A program made the position numbers and the translations under genes. 64,000 nt of DNA, taken from positions 62,001-126,000 of the forward strand of contig NZ_SZTO01000008.1 in NCBI RefSeq assembly GCF_013369385.1, given 5' to 3'. Under the pieces are notes generated by a model, which worked only from the letters and a program-made list of their open reading frames with translations, searched no databases and had not been told where the DNA came from. Positions 23,415 through 32,819 of the stretch are shown here, piece after piece. Position 1 is the stretch's first letter. Each line of letters opens with the position of its first letter. This DNA is from Vibrio sp. 05-20-BW147. Its GTDB lineage: Bacteria > Pseudomonadota > Gammaproteobacteria > Enterobacterales > Vibrionaceae.

Positions 23415-25514
23415 TTAGTAGCCACGTTCTGCAACAATTGCTTGCGCAATGTTCTTAGGTACTTCCGCATACTCGAAAAATTCCATCGAGTAAGAAGCAC
23501 GTCCTTGAGTTGCAGAGCGCAGGTCGGTTGCGTAACCGAACATCTCAGAAAGTGGCACTTGAGCACGGATGATCTTAAGACCAGCCACACCTTCATCCAT
23601 ACCTTCAATGATGCCGCGGCGACGGTTTAAATCACCCACCACGTCACCCATCCAGTCTTCTGGAGTCGTAACTTCAACCTTCATCATAGGCTCAAGAATA
23701 ACAGGTTGCGCTTCTAGAGCACCCTTCTTGAATGCCATCGAGCCAGCGATCTTAAACGCCATCTCGCTCGAGTCAACATCATGGTAAGAGCCATCAAATA
23801 GTGTCGCTTTGATATCGAGTACTGGGTACCCTGCTAGCACACCACTATTCATTTGCTCTTCGATACCTTTCGCTACCGAGCTGATGTATTCCTTAGGAAT
23901 TACACCACCAACTACTTCGTCAACAAAGACAAAACCAGCACCAAGTTCTGAAGGTTCAAGTTTGATCCACACATGACCATATTGACCACGGCCACCTGAT
24001 TGACGAACAAATTTGCCTTCCACTTCCGCTTTACCACGGATGGTTTCACGGTAAGCAACCTGAGGTTTACCTACATTGCAATCCACGCTGAATTCACGTT
24101 TCATACGATCAACGATGATGTCTAAGTGTAGTTCACCCATACCTGAAATCAGCGTCTGACCAGTTTCCGCATCCGTTTCGACACGGAATGATGGGTCTTC
24201 TGCCGCTAGTTTACCTAGCGCGATACCCATTTTCTCCTGGTCAGCTTTCGAACGCGGTTCAACCGCAATTTGGATCACTGGCTCAGGGAATTCCATTCGT
24301 TCAAGGATAACTTTATGGTCTAAGTTACAAAGAGTATCACCCGTCGTAACGTCTTTCAGACCAATCGCTGCTGCAATGTCACCTGCACGAATTTCTTTAA
24401 TTTCTTCACGTTTATTCGCGTGCATCTGAACGATACGTCCAAAACGCTCTTTCTTTTGTTTCACTGAGTTGTAAACAGCATCACCTGTATTTACCACACC
24501 AGAATAAACACGAATAAAGGTTAATGTTCCTACAAATGGGTCAGTCGCAATCTTAAATGCCAACGCAGAAAACGGTTCGTTGTCATCAGCATGACGCTCT
24601 ACTTCGTTTTCATTTTCGTCGATACCCTTGATCGCAGGAACATCGATTGGTGATGGTAAGTACTCGATCACCGCATCCAATACCGCTTGAACACCTTTGT
24701 TTTTAAACGCACTACCACAAGTAGCCAGTACGATTTCGTTGTTTAGTGTACGCGCACGTAATGCTTGCTTGATCTCAGCTTCAGTCAGCTCACCTTCTTC
24801 AAGGTACTTATCCATCAACTCTTCACTTGCTTCCGCTGCCGCTTCAACGAGGTTGCTGCGCCATTCTTCGGCAAGTTCAAGCATGTCCGCTGGAATTTCT
24901 TCATAGGTGAAGGTCATGCCTTGGTCGGCATCATTCCAGTTGATCATTTTCATCTTGATTAGGTCGATGACACCTTTAAAGTCCTCTTCCGCACCAACGT
25001 TCAGTTGAATCGGAACAGGATTTGCACCAAGACGATTTTTAATTTGGTCCACAACGCGTAGGAAGTCTGCGCCTGCACGGTCCATCTTGTTAACGAATAC
25101 CATACGTGGAACGTGGTATTTGTCTGCTTGACGCCATACAGTTTCAGACTGAGGTTCAACACCAGATGAGCCACAGAACACAACCACAGCACCATCTAGT
25201 ACACGAAGAGAACGCTCTACTTCGATAGTAAAGTCAACGTGTCCAGGGGTATCAATGATGTTTACGCGATGATCTTGGAATTGTGCTTCCATACCACGCC
25301 AGAAGGTCGTAGTCGCAGCAGATGTGATTGTGATACCACGCTCCTGCTCCTGCTCCATCCAGTCCATGGTTGCAGCACCATCGTGAACTTCGCCGATTTT
25401 GTGAGAAAGGCCAGTGTAGAACAGAATACGCTCAGTTGTGGTTGTTTTACCTGCATCTACGTGAGCACAGATACCGATGTTACGGTAGCGCTCAATAGGA
25501 GTTTTACGAGCCAC
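23415..25514 (-). CDS. fusA: Elongation factor G
   Basis: EF-G (699 aa) drives translocation on the ribosome. Domain I carries [28 protein letters not shown] and [10 protein letters not shown]. The full five-domain length is present. It sits between rpsG and tuf in the normal str operon order, 75 bp after rpsG. Confidence 0.98.
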   Translation of the reverse strand: MARKTPIERYRNIGICAHVDAGKTTTTERILFYTGLSHKIGEVHDGAATMDWMEQEQERGITITSAATTTFWRGMEAQFQDHRVNIIDTPGHVDFTIEVERSLRVLDGAVVVFCGSSGVEPQSETVWRQADKYHVPRMVFVNKMDRAGADFLRVVDQIKNRLGANPVPIQLNVGAEEDFKGVIDLIKMKMINWNDADQGMTFTYEEIPADMLELAEEWRSNLVEAAAEASEELMDKYLEEGELTEAEIKQALRARTLNNEIVLATCGSAFKNKGVQAVLDAVIEYLPSPIDVPAIKGIDENENEVERHADDNEPFSALAFKIATDPFVGTLTFIRVYSGVVNTGDAVYNSVKQKKERFGRIVQMHANKREEIKEIRAGDIAAAIGLKDVTTGDTLCNLDHKVILERMEFPEPVIQIAVEPRSKADQEKMGIALGKLAAEDPSFRVETDAETGQTLISGMGELHLDIIVDRMKREFSVDCNVGKPQVAYRETIRGKAEVEGKFVRQSGGRGQYGHVWIKLEPSELGAGFVFVDEVVGGVIPKEYISSVAKGIEEQMNSGVLAGYPVLDIKATLFDGSYHDVDSSEMAFKIAGSMAFKKGALEAQPVILEPMMKVEVTTPEDWMGDVVGDLNRRRGIIEGMDEGVAGLKIIRAQVPLSEMFGYATDLRSATQGRASYSMEFFEYAEVPKNIAQAIVAERGY

Positions 25515-25589
25515 GATTGTATCCTCTTACTAAGGGATTCCTTAGAGTGTAGAAAAGTGCTGCGAGAGGACCTCGCAGCACAGAAGGTA

Positions 25590-26084
<495 letters not shown>

Positions 26085-26177
26085 TCAGGTTATCCAAAAC
26101 TTTTCAGTTTCTTCAAAATTAAAATTTAATTTTAGTGTTTGGCCTTACTTAACGCTTCTCTTGTAACAAGAAGGGCA

Positions 26178-26555
<378 letters not shown>

Positions 26556-26631
26556 CTAGCTCCTGATTTACTTAAAGTAAGCTTTGTGAAAAATCTAATC
26601 CCCAACCACGCAAGCGAGTTAGGGACGCAAA

Positions 26632-26660
26632 ATTCTATGCAGCAGTGAGAAGTGTGTCAA
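26632..26660 (-). promoter_or_regulatory. str operon promoter
   Basis: On the minus strand, a perfect TTGACA and TAGAAT are 17 bases apart, followed by TTTGCGTCC. This is the strongest sigma-70 match in the window and lies upstream of rpsL. The discriminator resembles those of the rplK and rplJ promoters. Confidence 0.85.
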
Positions 26661-26723
26661 GAAATATACGGATCTTTTTTGTCCAACTCGTTTTCCTCTC
26701 CTCTACAAACACAGAAGAATGGG

Positions 26724-26999
26724 TTACGACCACGTTAGTGAAGGTGAATGTTCCACCGTTAAATCAACCAATTGGTGGTAGTCCACGATGGGAATATTGG
26801 TGCTTAGTCGCGATTCAAGGCCTCTTGCCAGTACATCAGCGTGTAGCACATAAACGCCCTGTTTAGGTAAGAGTGACCGCAATGGGTGCACAGATGTGGC
26901 GGCATAAACCGCTTCTTCCAATAAGACGATGGCGTCAGATGCAGTGCAGAGGAGTAGAGCCTCTTCCAAGGCGTGAGAGCTCTTAATCAAATGAAGCAT
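26724..26999 (-). CDS. tusB: Sulfurtransferase complex subunit TusB
   Basis: TusB (91 aa) is the smallest subunit of the TusBCD hexamer that relays sulfur from TusA to TusE for 2-thiouridine synthesis at tRNA wobble position 34. It begins MLHLIKSSHALEEALLLC. The order tusD-tusC-tusB ahead of rpsL is the E. coli order. It starts 8 bp after tusC. Confidence 0.92.
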   Translation of the reverse strand: MLHLIKSSHALEEALLLCTASDAIVLLEEAVYAATSVHPLRSLLPKQGVYVLHADVLARGLESRLSTNIPIVDYHQLVDLTVEHSPSLTWS

Positions 27000-27007
27000 G
27001 AGATTCC

Positions 27008-27364
27008 TTAGAATGAAAGCAGTTGCACCGAGTTATGAAGCACACCTTGTAGCCGCGCAGTGTCAACCACCTCGACCTCAATGAGCAAATCTTCACTCGT
27101 TAAGCCACGTTGCTGCAGCGATTGCTGGCAAACGTACACGTGCTCAATATCGTACAAATCAAATAACTTGAACATTGGCGCATAATCTTTACACAGAATG
27201 GAGGCCGTTTGCTGACCTGCCAGCAACTGATAGACACCATCACCGATGAAGACCACGCTGATCGCTTCGCAATACGCGGAGGCCGCTAGCAACGCATCAA
27301 CGCCTTCTCTACCAGAAGAGCTGCTGTGTGGCGCGGTGCGAAAGAGATACGTTAACTGACTCAA
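27008..27364 (-). CDS. tusC: Sulfurtransferase complex subunit TusC
   Basis: TusC (118 aa) belongs to the DsrE/F-like family. It starts [21 protein letters not shown] and its start codon overlaps the tusD stop by 4 bp. TusC is structural in the TusBCD complex. Confidence 0.93.
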   Translation of the reverse strand: MSQLTYLFRTAPHSSSSGREGVDALLAASAYCEAISVVFIGDGVYQLLAGQQTASILCKDYAPMFKLFDLYDIEHVYVCQQSLQQRGLTSEDLLIEVEVVDTARLQGVLHNSVQLLSF

Positions 27365-27756
27365 AATTGCACCACTCTATCTTGGGTTAACATCGCTTCT
27401 GCCAAACTGCCCAAACCTGCTTGTTCGAACCCTTCCGCCAGATTATGTTGCAACAGGCCATGCTGCGCGGCCTCAGATTGGCTCACAACACCGCGACGCA
27501 GTGCGGCAGCGACACAGGTCTCCAGCCTTACATTATGTTGCTTTGCCAACTGTTGCCATGCTTTGGTCAAATGAAATTCATCATTAGCAGGCACGGTGAG
27601 CTCAGTGCCATTGGTAACACCATCTTGATAGAAAAAGACACTCACTAAGGTATGTCCTTTCTCTATCAAAGCGGTGGCAAACTGATAAGCACTACGCGCC
27701 GATTGAGTTCCGTAGACACCACCATTCACTACCAGAGTGTAAGTCAAACTACTCAC
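27361..27756 (-). CDS. tusD: Sulfurtransferase complex subunit TusD
   Basis: TusD (131 aa) carries the active-site cysteine of TusBCD, seen here in [14 protein letters not shown], which accepts persulfide from TusA. It overlaps the preceding YheO-type gene by 4 bp, so these four genes form a tight unit. Confidence 0.95.
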   Translation of the reverse strand: MSSLTYTLVVNGGVYGTQSARSAYQFATALIEKGHTLVSVFFYQDGVTNGTELTVPANDEFHLTKAWQQLAKQHNVRLETCVAAALRRGVVSQSEAAQHGLLQHNLAEGFEQAGLGSLAEAMLTQDRVVQF

Positions 27757-28475
27757 TTTTCGTCATCCTCGGTTTTACGTTGACGAATATAGAGATAAAC
27801 CGTGTGTTTGGAAATATTCAGACGGTCAGCCACGCGGTTAATCGCGTCTTTGATGTCGAAGATACCTTTGTCATACAACTCCATCACGATCTGACGGTTT
27901 TTGGTGTTGTTTGAGACCGATTTATCGGCGTTGATTTCTTCAATGGTACGCTCAACGGTCTGATCGACTAATTCTTCAACATCGCTCGCGAAGTTGACTG
28001 ATGACGCCGCTTCTTTTGCTTCTTGCGTAGGCATGAAAGATTGCAACACTTGCGAGAATGGTGCATCCAAATTGACGTTGATACACAACAAGCCAATGAC
28101 ACGATTGTCTCCGTTACGGATCGCAACAGTGATCGATTTCATCAATACCCCGCCCTTGGCGCGAGTAAAGTACGAACGTGAGAAGTTACGCTCAGACCCT
28201 TCGATATCACGCAACATTTTGAGCGCCAAATCGGTAATTGGGGAGCCGACCTGACGGCCTGTGTTCTCACCGTTGGCGATTTTGATCGCAGAGGTATTTA
28301 AATCTTCCAGCGAGTGTAAAACGATCTCACAAAATGGCCCAATCAGACTGGCAATCCCGTCAACCACGGCTTCATAAGAACGAAGAATGATTTTGTCGTG
28401 CTCAGTAAATGGCTTCACATGAACGGACTCCATTTCGAGCAACATTTCTGCAGTTAGTGTTTCTGTCGTTGTCAC
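27753..28475 (-). CDS. YheO-like PAS/HTH transcriptional regulator
   Basis: A 240-aa protein of the YheO family. The N-terminal PAS-like domain (about 25-135) contains [21 protein letters not shown]. The C-terminal helix-turn-helix reads [20 protein letters not shown] and is followed by [11 protein letters not shown]. coli YheO also precedes tusD. The ligand and targets are unknown. The start is probably the GTG at 28475 with AAGG upstream; an ATG ten codons later is an alternative. The 4-bp overlap with tusD suggests a link to tRNA thiolation or sulfur supply. Confidence 0.88.
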   Translation of the reverse strand: MTTTETLTAEMLLEMESVHVKPFTEHDKIILRSYEAVVDGIASLIGPFCEIVLHSLEDLNTSAIKIANGENTGRQVGSPITDLALKMLRDIEGSERNFSRSYFTRAKGGVLMKSITVAIRNGDNRVIGLLCINVNLDAPFSQVLQSFMPTQEAKEAASSVNFASDVEELVDQTVERTIEEINADKSVSNNTKNRQIVMELYDKGIFDIKDAINRVADRLNISKHTVYLYIRQRKTEDDEK

Positions 28476-28576
28476 TTTTTATAGCCTTAGAGCGAATAAT
28501 CAACAAATTGCTGTAAGTTTATCAGAAATTTTGAGCAGAACATCTAGCTAAGTGACGAACTAGTGACTTAGAACAA

Positions 28577-28605
28577 AAAAGGGCTCGAATGATTCAAGCC
28601 CTTTT
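28577..28605 (-). terminator. fkpA terminator
   Basis: On the minus strand, a stem of about 12 bp with one mismatch (AAAGGGCTTGAA side with TTCGAGCCCTTT) is followed by a T run. It lies after the fkpA stop at 28626. Confidence 0.75.
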
Positions 28606-28625
28606 GATTGCTAAACTATTGCAAA

Positions 28626-29408
28626 TTACTGCGCGTTGTCGCCGTTTTCGATCTTCAATAGTTCCACTTCGAACACCAGTGTTGAGTTGGCTGGAATGCT
28701 TGGCGTGTCTTGCGCACCGTACGCTAGTTCAGGTGGAATAACGAACTTGAACTTAGAGCCTACAGGCATCAGCTGAACACCTTCCGTCCAACCTGGGATA
28801 ACTCGGTTCAGTGGGAAAGTCGCTGGCTCACCGCGATCGTAAGAGCTATCGAATTGAGTGCCATCCGTTAATGTACCTTTGTAGTGTACTTGAACCGTGT
28901 CGGTATCTTTTGGTTTCTCACCTTCAGCTGGCGTGATCACTTGGTATAGAAGACCAGTGTCAGTTTTCACCACACCGTCTTGTTTTTCAAACTCAGCACG
29001 GTATTCATCACCCGCTTTCTTCGCTGCTTCTGCTTTTTCTGCCGCTTTCTTCTGCATGTTTTCCGCGACACGCATGTCAAGCGCTTCTAGCGCTGCGCGC
29101 GTTTCTTCTTCATTCAGCTCAGGGGTACCAGCAAAAACATGCTCGATACCTTTCAGCACCAACTCTTTGTTCAGGTTGATACCAATTTCACTTGGCTTGT
29201 CTAGGCTTGCACTTAAGTAGTTAGCAAACGACACGCCGATTGCGTAAGCTGCTTTGTCATCTTCTGATTTAAAGTGAACCGCTTTACCGGTTTCTGCCTG
29301 TACTTGCTCTGCTTGGGGTGCGGCTGCTGGTTTTGCTTCTTCTTTCTGACAGCCGACTGCCAGCATTACAGTTGCTGCAAGCAGTGACACTTTTAAAACT
29401 GATTTCAT
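28626..29408 (-). CDS. fkpA: FKBP-type peptidyl-prolyl isomerase FkpA
   Basis: This 260-aa envelope foldase has an N-terminal helical dimerisation and chaperone domain (about 45-145) and a C-terminal FKBP domain (VQVHYKGTLTDGTQFDSSYD ...). The leader MKSVLKVSLLAATVMLAVGC has a lipobox-like AVGC, so it may be lipid-anchored, unlike the soluble E. coli FkpA. The position -3 residue is A rather than L, so this is not certain. The ATG at 29408 has GGAGAG upstream. It is divergent from the WD40 lipoprotein gene. Confidence 0.93.
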   Translation of the reverse strand: MKSVLKVSLLAATVMLAVGCQKEEAKPAAAPQAEQVQAETGKAVHFKSEDDKAAYAIGVSFANYLSASLDKPSEIGINLNKELVLKGIEHVFAGTPELNEEETRAALEALDMRVAENMQKKAAEKAEAAKKAGDEYRAEFEKQDGVVKTDTGLLYQVITPAEGEKPKDTDTVQVHYKGTLTDGTQFDSSYDRGEPATFPLNRVIPGWTEGVQLMPVGSKFKFVIPPELAYGAQDTPSIPANSTLVFEVELLKIENGDNAQ

Positions 29409-29536
29409 TAAACTCTCCAATTAATGGATAAACCATTGGTTATTGTCCACAAATCTCATAACAGATTGGTGAAGTCGATTGTTATACCAATATACTAGCT
29501 ATATGTCTTGGGACACAAACCGGATTATTAGATGTG

Positions 29537-30517
29537 ATGCAAAGAATTCTTCATTCCTTACTCTTGCTAATTGTCATTCCTCTGTTAAATGGCTGTTTTT
29601 TTTCCATACACGATATGCAACGTTGGGAAATTGAGCCGCAAGGATCCACCAGTTTCGCCTTAAGTCGTGATGGCCGTTTTGCGTTACTCTACTCGACCCA
29701 GCGCCACTTGATTCTGTGGGACTTAGTCGATAACAAAGAGCTTGCCCAACTCGGCGAGCAAGATCCTGAAGCCAACGTTGTGTCCAACATTCGTATCTCT
29801 GATAACGGCCGCTTCGCGGTGACCGCCACGCAAATGAACTTTGCGGTGTGGGATCTCGGCTTAAGCCAGTCTGAAGGTCTTTGGTCGATCTCAGACGGAT
29901 TGATCCGCGATGTTGATATCAGCAGTAATGGTGAACAGGTACTGCTTGGGCTATCCAATGGCAAAGCCATTTATGTCAACTTAGTCACCGGACGGCGAAT
30001 GGAGTTCCTCGCTCACCGAGAAAAAGTCAACTCTGTCGCCATCTCCGCTAATGGCCGTTTCGCACTGACTGGCGGAAATGACTACAAAGCCTACCTTTGG
30101 GATACCGAAACAGGATTAGTCATGCGCACCTTTGAGCACGAAGAACGTGTCAATCGCGTTGCTTTACAACGTGACGGCCAATTAGCCTTCACCTCTGATG
30201 GCGGCAACCAAGCGATTGTGTGGGATTTGAAAACGGGTCAACAAATGAGCCGATTAAAAAGTTGGTCACGCCAGTTAATCTTCTCTACAGCACGTTTTTC
30301 TGATGATGGCCGTTTATTGGTGACCGGAACCCCTTCAGGTCGAGTTGCGGTTTGGAATACCGCCAATGGTAAACAAATTGAACGTTATGAGGTGGAACCA
30401 TTAAAAGATGCTCGCCCTCCTCGCGCGGTAGTGTATGATGCCGCTTTTGATGCTCAGCGCCGAGTGATTACGGCAACCTCTGCGGGCATCGCCCAAGCAT
30501 GGCCATTGGAGAATTAA
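29537..30517 (+). CDS. WD40-repeat outer-membrane lipoprotein, unknown function
   Basis: A 326-aa predicted lipoprotein: a hydrophobic leader ends in the lipobox LNGC with Cys20, followed by FF, so outer-membrane sorting is likely. The rest is a beta-propeller. At least five WD-like repeats end in VWDL or similar (LILWDLVDNKEL, FAVWDLGLSQ, AYLWDTETGL, AIVWDLKTGQQ, VAVWNTANGKQ). Such propellers are binding scaffolds; I see no catalytic motif and do not name a partner. The slyX start follows its stop by 2 bases, so both are one transcript. The ATG at 29537 is used; a GTG precedes it. Confidence 0.82.
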   Translation: MQRILHSLLLLIVIPLLNGCFFSIHDMQRWEIEPQGSTSFALSRDGRFALLYSTQRHLILWDLVDNKELAQLGEQDPEANVVSNIRISDNGRFAVTATQMNFAVWDLGLSQSEGLWSISDGLIRDVDISSNGEQVLLGLSNGKAIYVNLVTGRRMEFLAHREKVNSVAISANGRFALTGGNDYKAYLWDTETGLVMRTFEHEERVNRVALQRDGQLAFTSDGGNQAIVWDLKTGQQMSRLKSWSRQLIFSTARFSDDGRLLVTGTPSGRVAVWNTANGKQIERYEVEPLKDARPPRAVVYDAAFDAQRRVITATSAGIAQAWPLEN

Positions 30518-30519
30518 GC

Positions 30520-30747
30520 ATGACAGAAAAAACCATCGCATTGCTTGAAAACCGCATCAATGACTTGGAGTGTCAGGTGGCGTTTCAAGAACAGACGATT
30601 GAAGAATTGAACGACGCTCTGACGCAGCAGCAACTGCTGATTGCTAAGATGCAAGATCAGATGAAGTATGTGGTCGGCAAAATGAAGAACATGGATAGCT
30701 CAAACATGGTAGACCCAGCGAAAGAGCCGCCGCCGCCACATTACTAA
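30520..30747 (+). CDS. slyX: SlyX family protein
   Basis: SlyX (75 aa) is a short coiled-coil protein: MTEKTIALLENRINDLECQV with heptads through residue 55, then the proline-rich end KEPPPPHY. Function is unknown in general. The ATG at 30520 has GGAG eight bases upstream and lies 2 bases after the WD40 gene stop. The earlier in-frame ATG at 30499 is inside the WD40 gene and is rejected. Confidence 0.92.
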   Translation: MTEKTIALLENRINDLECQVAFQEQTIEELNDALTQQQLLIAKMQDQMKYVVGKMKNMDSSNMVDPAKEPPPPHY

Positions 30748-30774
30748 ACTTAAAAGCTAAATTCAAAATCAACC

Positions 30775-30798
30775 AAGCCCAGCACATCTGCTGGGCTT
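30775..30798. terminator. Hairpin after slyX
   Basis: A perfect 10-bp stem (AAGCCCAGCA with TGCTGGGCTT) has a 4-base loop. The following T tract is broken (CGTATTTTG), so it is a moderate terminator for slyX and perhaps for the convergent peptidase gene. Confidence 0.65.
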
Positions 30799-30840
30799 CG
30801 TATTTTGTTACGGATAGTAGATGGTGGGTTACTGCGTTAT

Positions 30841-31782
30841 TTATTCGTCAGCGTAGATTTTCACACAAAGCTCGCCTTGAGTATTGATGGCCGCTCGATA
30901 CATACCGGAGCTGTTCATGGCAAAGTGAATGTCCCCCTGCGCATCAACCGCAATTAAACCGCCTTCGCCACCCATGCTCTTCAGCTCTCCGTGAATAATG
31001 TGCTCGCACGCCGTATGCACATCTTCGTTAAGATAGCGCATTCGCGCCGCAACATCTTCAGCCACACGCTTACGAATAAAGAACTCGCCCACCCCAGTGG
31101 TCGACACCGCCACCACGCCATTTTCCGCCACGGTGCCACAGCCAATCAGCGCAGAATCGCCAACGCGGCCATATTTTTTATTGGTCACTCCGCCCGTACT
31201 GGTGGCGGCCGCAAGATTGCCTTGTTGATCCAGCGCCACCGCTCCCACCGTGCCATGTTTTTTGTCATCGGGATATTTGGCTTCCGACAACGCAAACAAG
31301 CCTTTTTCACGCATCGAGAGCAGTTGCTCATAGCGTCGGTCAGTAAAGAAATAGTCCTGTTCGGTGTACTGGTGGCCTTGCTCAAAAGCAAATTTCTCTG
31401 CCCCTTCGCCAATGAGCAGGACATGAGCACTGTTTTGCATCACATCACGCGCCAGTTCTATGGGGTTTTTGATATGGCGAACCCCAGCAACGGCACCCGC
31501 TTTGAGCTCTCGTCCATGCATCACAGAGGCATCCATCTCCACCATTTCATTGTGAGTCAGCACCGAACCTTTTCCTGCATTGAAATTCGGCGAGTCTTCC
31601 AACACTTTGACCGCTGCCACCACCGCATCCAATGCATCGGCACCTTGCTCAAGTAACTGATAACCCGCTCTGACTGCGTGTTGTAAATCGGACAAAATGG
31701 CCTCTTTGAGCTCATTGCTCATCTGGCTGCGTAAAATGGTGCCGGCACCACCGTGAATGGCAATGGAAAAAGGCTTGTTCAT
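30841..31782 (-). CDS. iaaA: Isoaspartyl peptidase / L-asparaginase
   Basis: A 313-aa plant-type asparaginase of the Ntn-hydrolase fold. It is made as a precursor and self-cleaves before the catalytic threonine, here T178 in KKHGTVGAVALD (T179 in E. coli IaaA). The N-terminal SIAIHGGAGTI is the family signature. It removes beta-aspartyl peptides and asparagine. It appears to be a single gene, separated from slyD by the slyD terminator. Confidence 0.92.
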   Translation of the reverse strand: MNKPFSIAIHGGAGTILRSQMSNELKEAILSDLQHAVRAGYQLLEQGADALDAVVAAVKVLEDSPNFNAGKGSVLTHNEMVEMDASVMHGRELKAGAVAGVRHIKNPIELARDVMQNSAHVLLIGEGAEKFAFEQGHQYTEQDYFFTDRRYEQLLSMREKGLFALSEAKYPDDKKHGTVGAVALDQQGNLAAATSTGGVTNKKYGRVGDSALIGCGTVAENGVVAVSTTGVGEFFIRKRVAEDVAARMRYLNEDVHTACEHIIHGELKSMGGEGGLIAVDAQGDIHFAMNSSGMYRAAINTQGELCVKIYADE

Positions 31783-31832
31783 CGTGGCTCTACTCGTTAA
31801 GAATCCTTGGCCAATATCTGAGCGTAGAATAG

Positions 31833-31866
31833 AAAAAAGCGCAAGCAGATTTCTCCGCTTGCGCTT
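31833..31866 (-). terminator. slyD terminator
   Basis: A perfect 10-bp stem (AAGCGCAAGC with GCTTGCGCTT, 31837-31866) has a 10-base loop, and on the minus strand a T run follows. It ends the kefG-kefB-yheV-slyD series. Confidence 0.82.
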
Positions 31867-31908
31867 GTTTACCTTAACTTTCCCGACTTATTCGAGAGAT
31901 GGGTTCAA

Positions 31909-32514
31909 TTAGTGTGAACCGCAGCTACCGCCACCGCAGCAGCCGTCTTTTTCGCCGTGGCTGTGGCCGTGACCTTCGCCGCCACAACAGCCGCCTTCAT
32001 GGTCGTGATCGTGGTCATGGTCATGATCGTGACCACCACAGCAACCGCCACCTTGGTGGATGTGACCGTGCTCAATCTCTTCCGCTGTTGCTTCACGAAC
32101 AGCAACCACTTCTACGTCAAATGTCAGTGTTTGGCCAGCCAGCATGTGGTTACCATCCACCACTACTTCATCGCCATCAACTTCTGTCACTTCAACAGGA
32201 ATTGGACCTTGGTCTGTATCAGCAAGGAAACGCATGCCCACTTCGATTTGGTCAACACCTTGGAATACTTCCGCTGGTACACGTTGAACCAATGCATCGT
32301 TGTGCTCGCCGTACGCATCTTCCGGAGCAACTGTCACTGTGAATTTATCACCCGCCACTTTGCCTTCAAGCTCGTTTTCTAGGCCAGTGATTAGGTTGTT
32401 GTGACCGTGCAGGTAATCCAGTGGTGCATCGGTTGTTGAAGAGTCAACCACAATGCCATCTTCCAGTTTTACCTGATACGCAAGGCTAACAACCACGTTC
32501 TTTTCAATTTTCAT
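31909..32514 (-). CDS. slyD: FKBP-type prolyl isomerase and metallochaperone SlyD
   Basis: SlyD (201 aa) combines an FKBP domain (LEDGIVVDSSTTDAPLDYLHG), an inserted chaperone flap, and a metal-binding tail of about 55 residues rich in His, Cys, Gly and Asp, with clusters such as HDHDHDHDHDH and GGCCGG. The tail binds nickel and other metals in E. coli, where SlyD helps hydrogenase maturation. The DNA under the HD repeat is a short 6-bp tandem array. The gene lies 96 bp after yheV. Confidence 0.95.
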   Translation of the reverse strand: MKIEKNVVVSLAYQVKLEDGIVVDSSTTDAPLDYLHGHNNLITGLENELEGKVAGDKFTVTVAPEDAYGEHNDALVQRVPAEVFQGVDQIEVGMRFLADTDQGPIPVEVTEVDGDEVVVDGNHMLAGQTLTFDVEVVAVREATAEEIEHGHIHQGGGCCGGHDHDHDHDHDHEGGCCGGEGHGHSHGEKDGCCGGGSCGSH

Positions 32515-32610
32515 AACTACTCCAGAGAGGGTTAATTTGCCTGACTAATACAAATCAGCCAGAACCAAATATCAATGCCGATATTATGGGGATCAATCTG
32601 AGAAACTCAA

Positions 32611-32811
32611 TTATTCCGGCTTAAAAATACCGATCATTTCCTGATCTGCGTGTTTATTTTTATCTACAGATTTCGGTTTTCGCTGTTCTTTGAAGTCACA
32701 CTCGACACACTCCACCAGCTCAATATTGTTTTCCGACCACCAAAGCAAAGTATCTTGCTGTTGGCAGGAGGGGCAACTTGCCCCGGCAATAAAACGTTTT
32801 TTGCTTTTCAC
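32611..32811 (-). CDS. yheV: YheV family putative zinc ribbon protein
   Basis: A 66-aa protein with two cysteine pairs (CPSC near residue 13 and CVEC near residue 35) forming a zinc ribbon, plus a lysine-rich C-terminal half. It matches YheV of E. coli in length and place between kefB and slyD. Function is unknown. It starts 8 bp after the kefB stop. Confidence 0.88.
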   Translation of the reverse strand: MKSKKRFIAGASCPSCQQQDTLLWWSENNIELVECVECDFKEQRKPKSVDKNKHADQEMIGIFKPE

Positions 32812-32819
32812 TGACTCAA

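Noticed and set aside
26645..26866. 73-codon plus-strand frame over the rpsL upstream region
   Set aside because: It overlaps the str promoter and the 3' end of tusB on the other strand and has no family match.
30991..31656. 221-codon open frame antisense to the isoaspartyl peptidase gene
   Set aside because: It is a codon-bias shadow of a clear gene, rich in His and Arg, with no start site or family resemblance.
31998..32033. Possible CRISPR-like or regulatory repeat
   Set aside because: Units are 6 bp, without spacers, and encode the His-Asp run of SlyD.
31899..32342. Open frames antisense to slyD
   Set aside because: They arise from the low-complexity His/Cys tail; composition is only Arg, His and Leu repeats.
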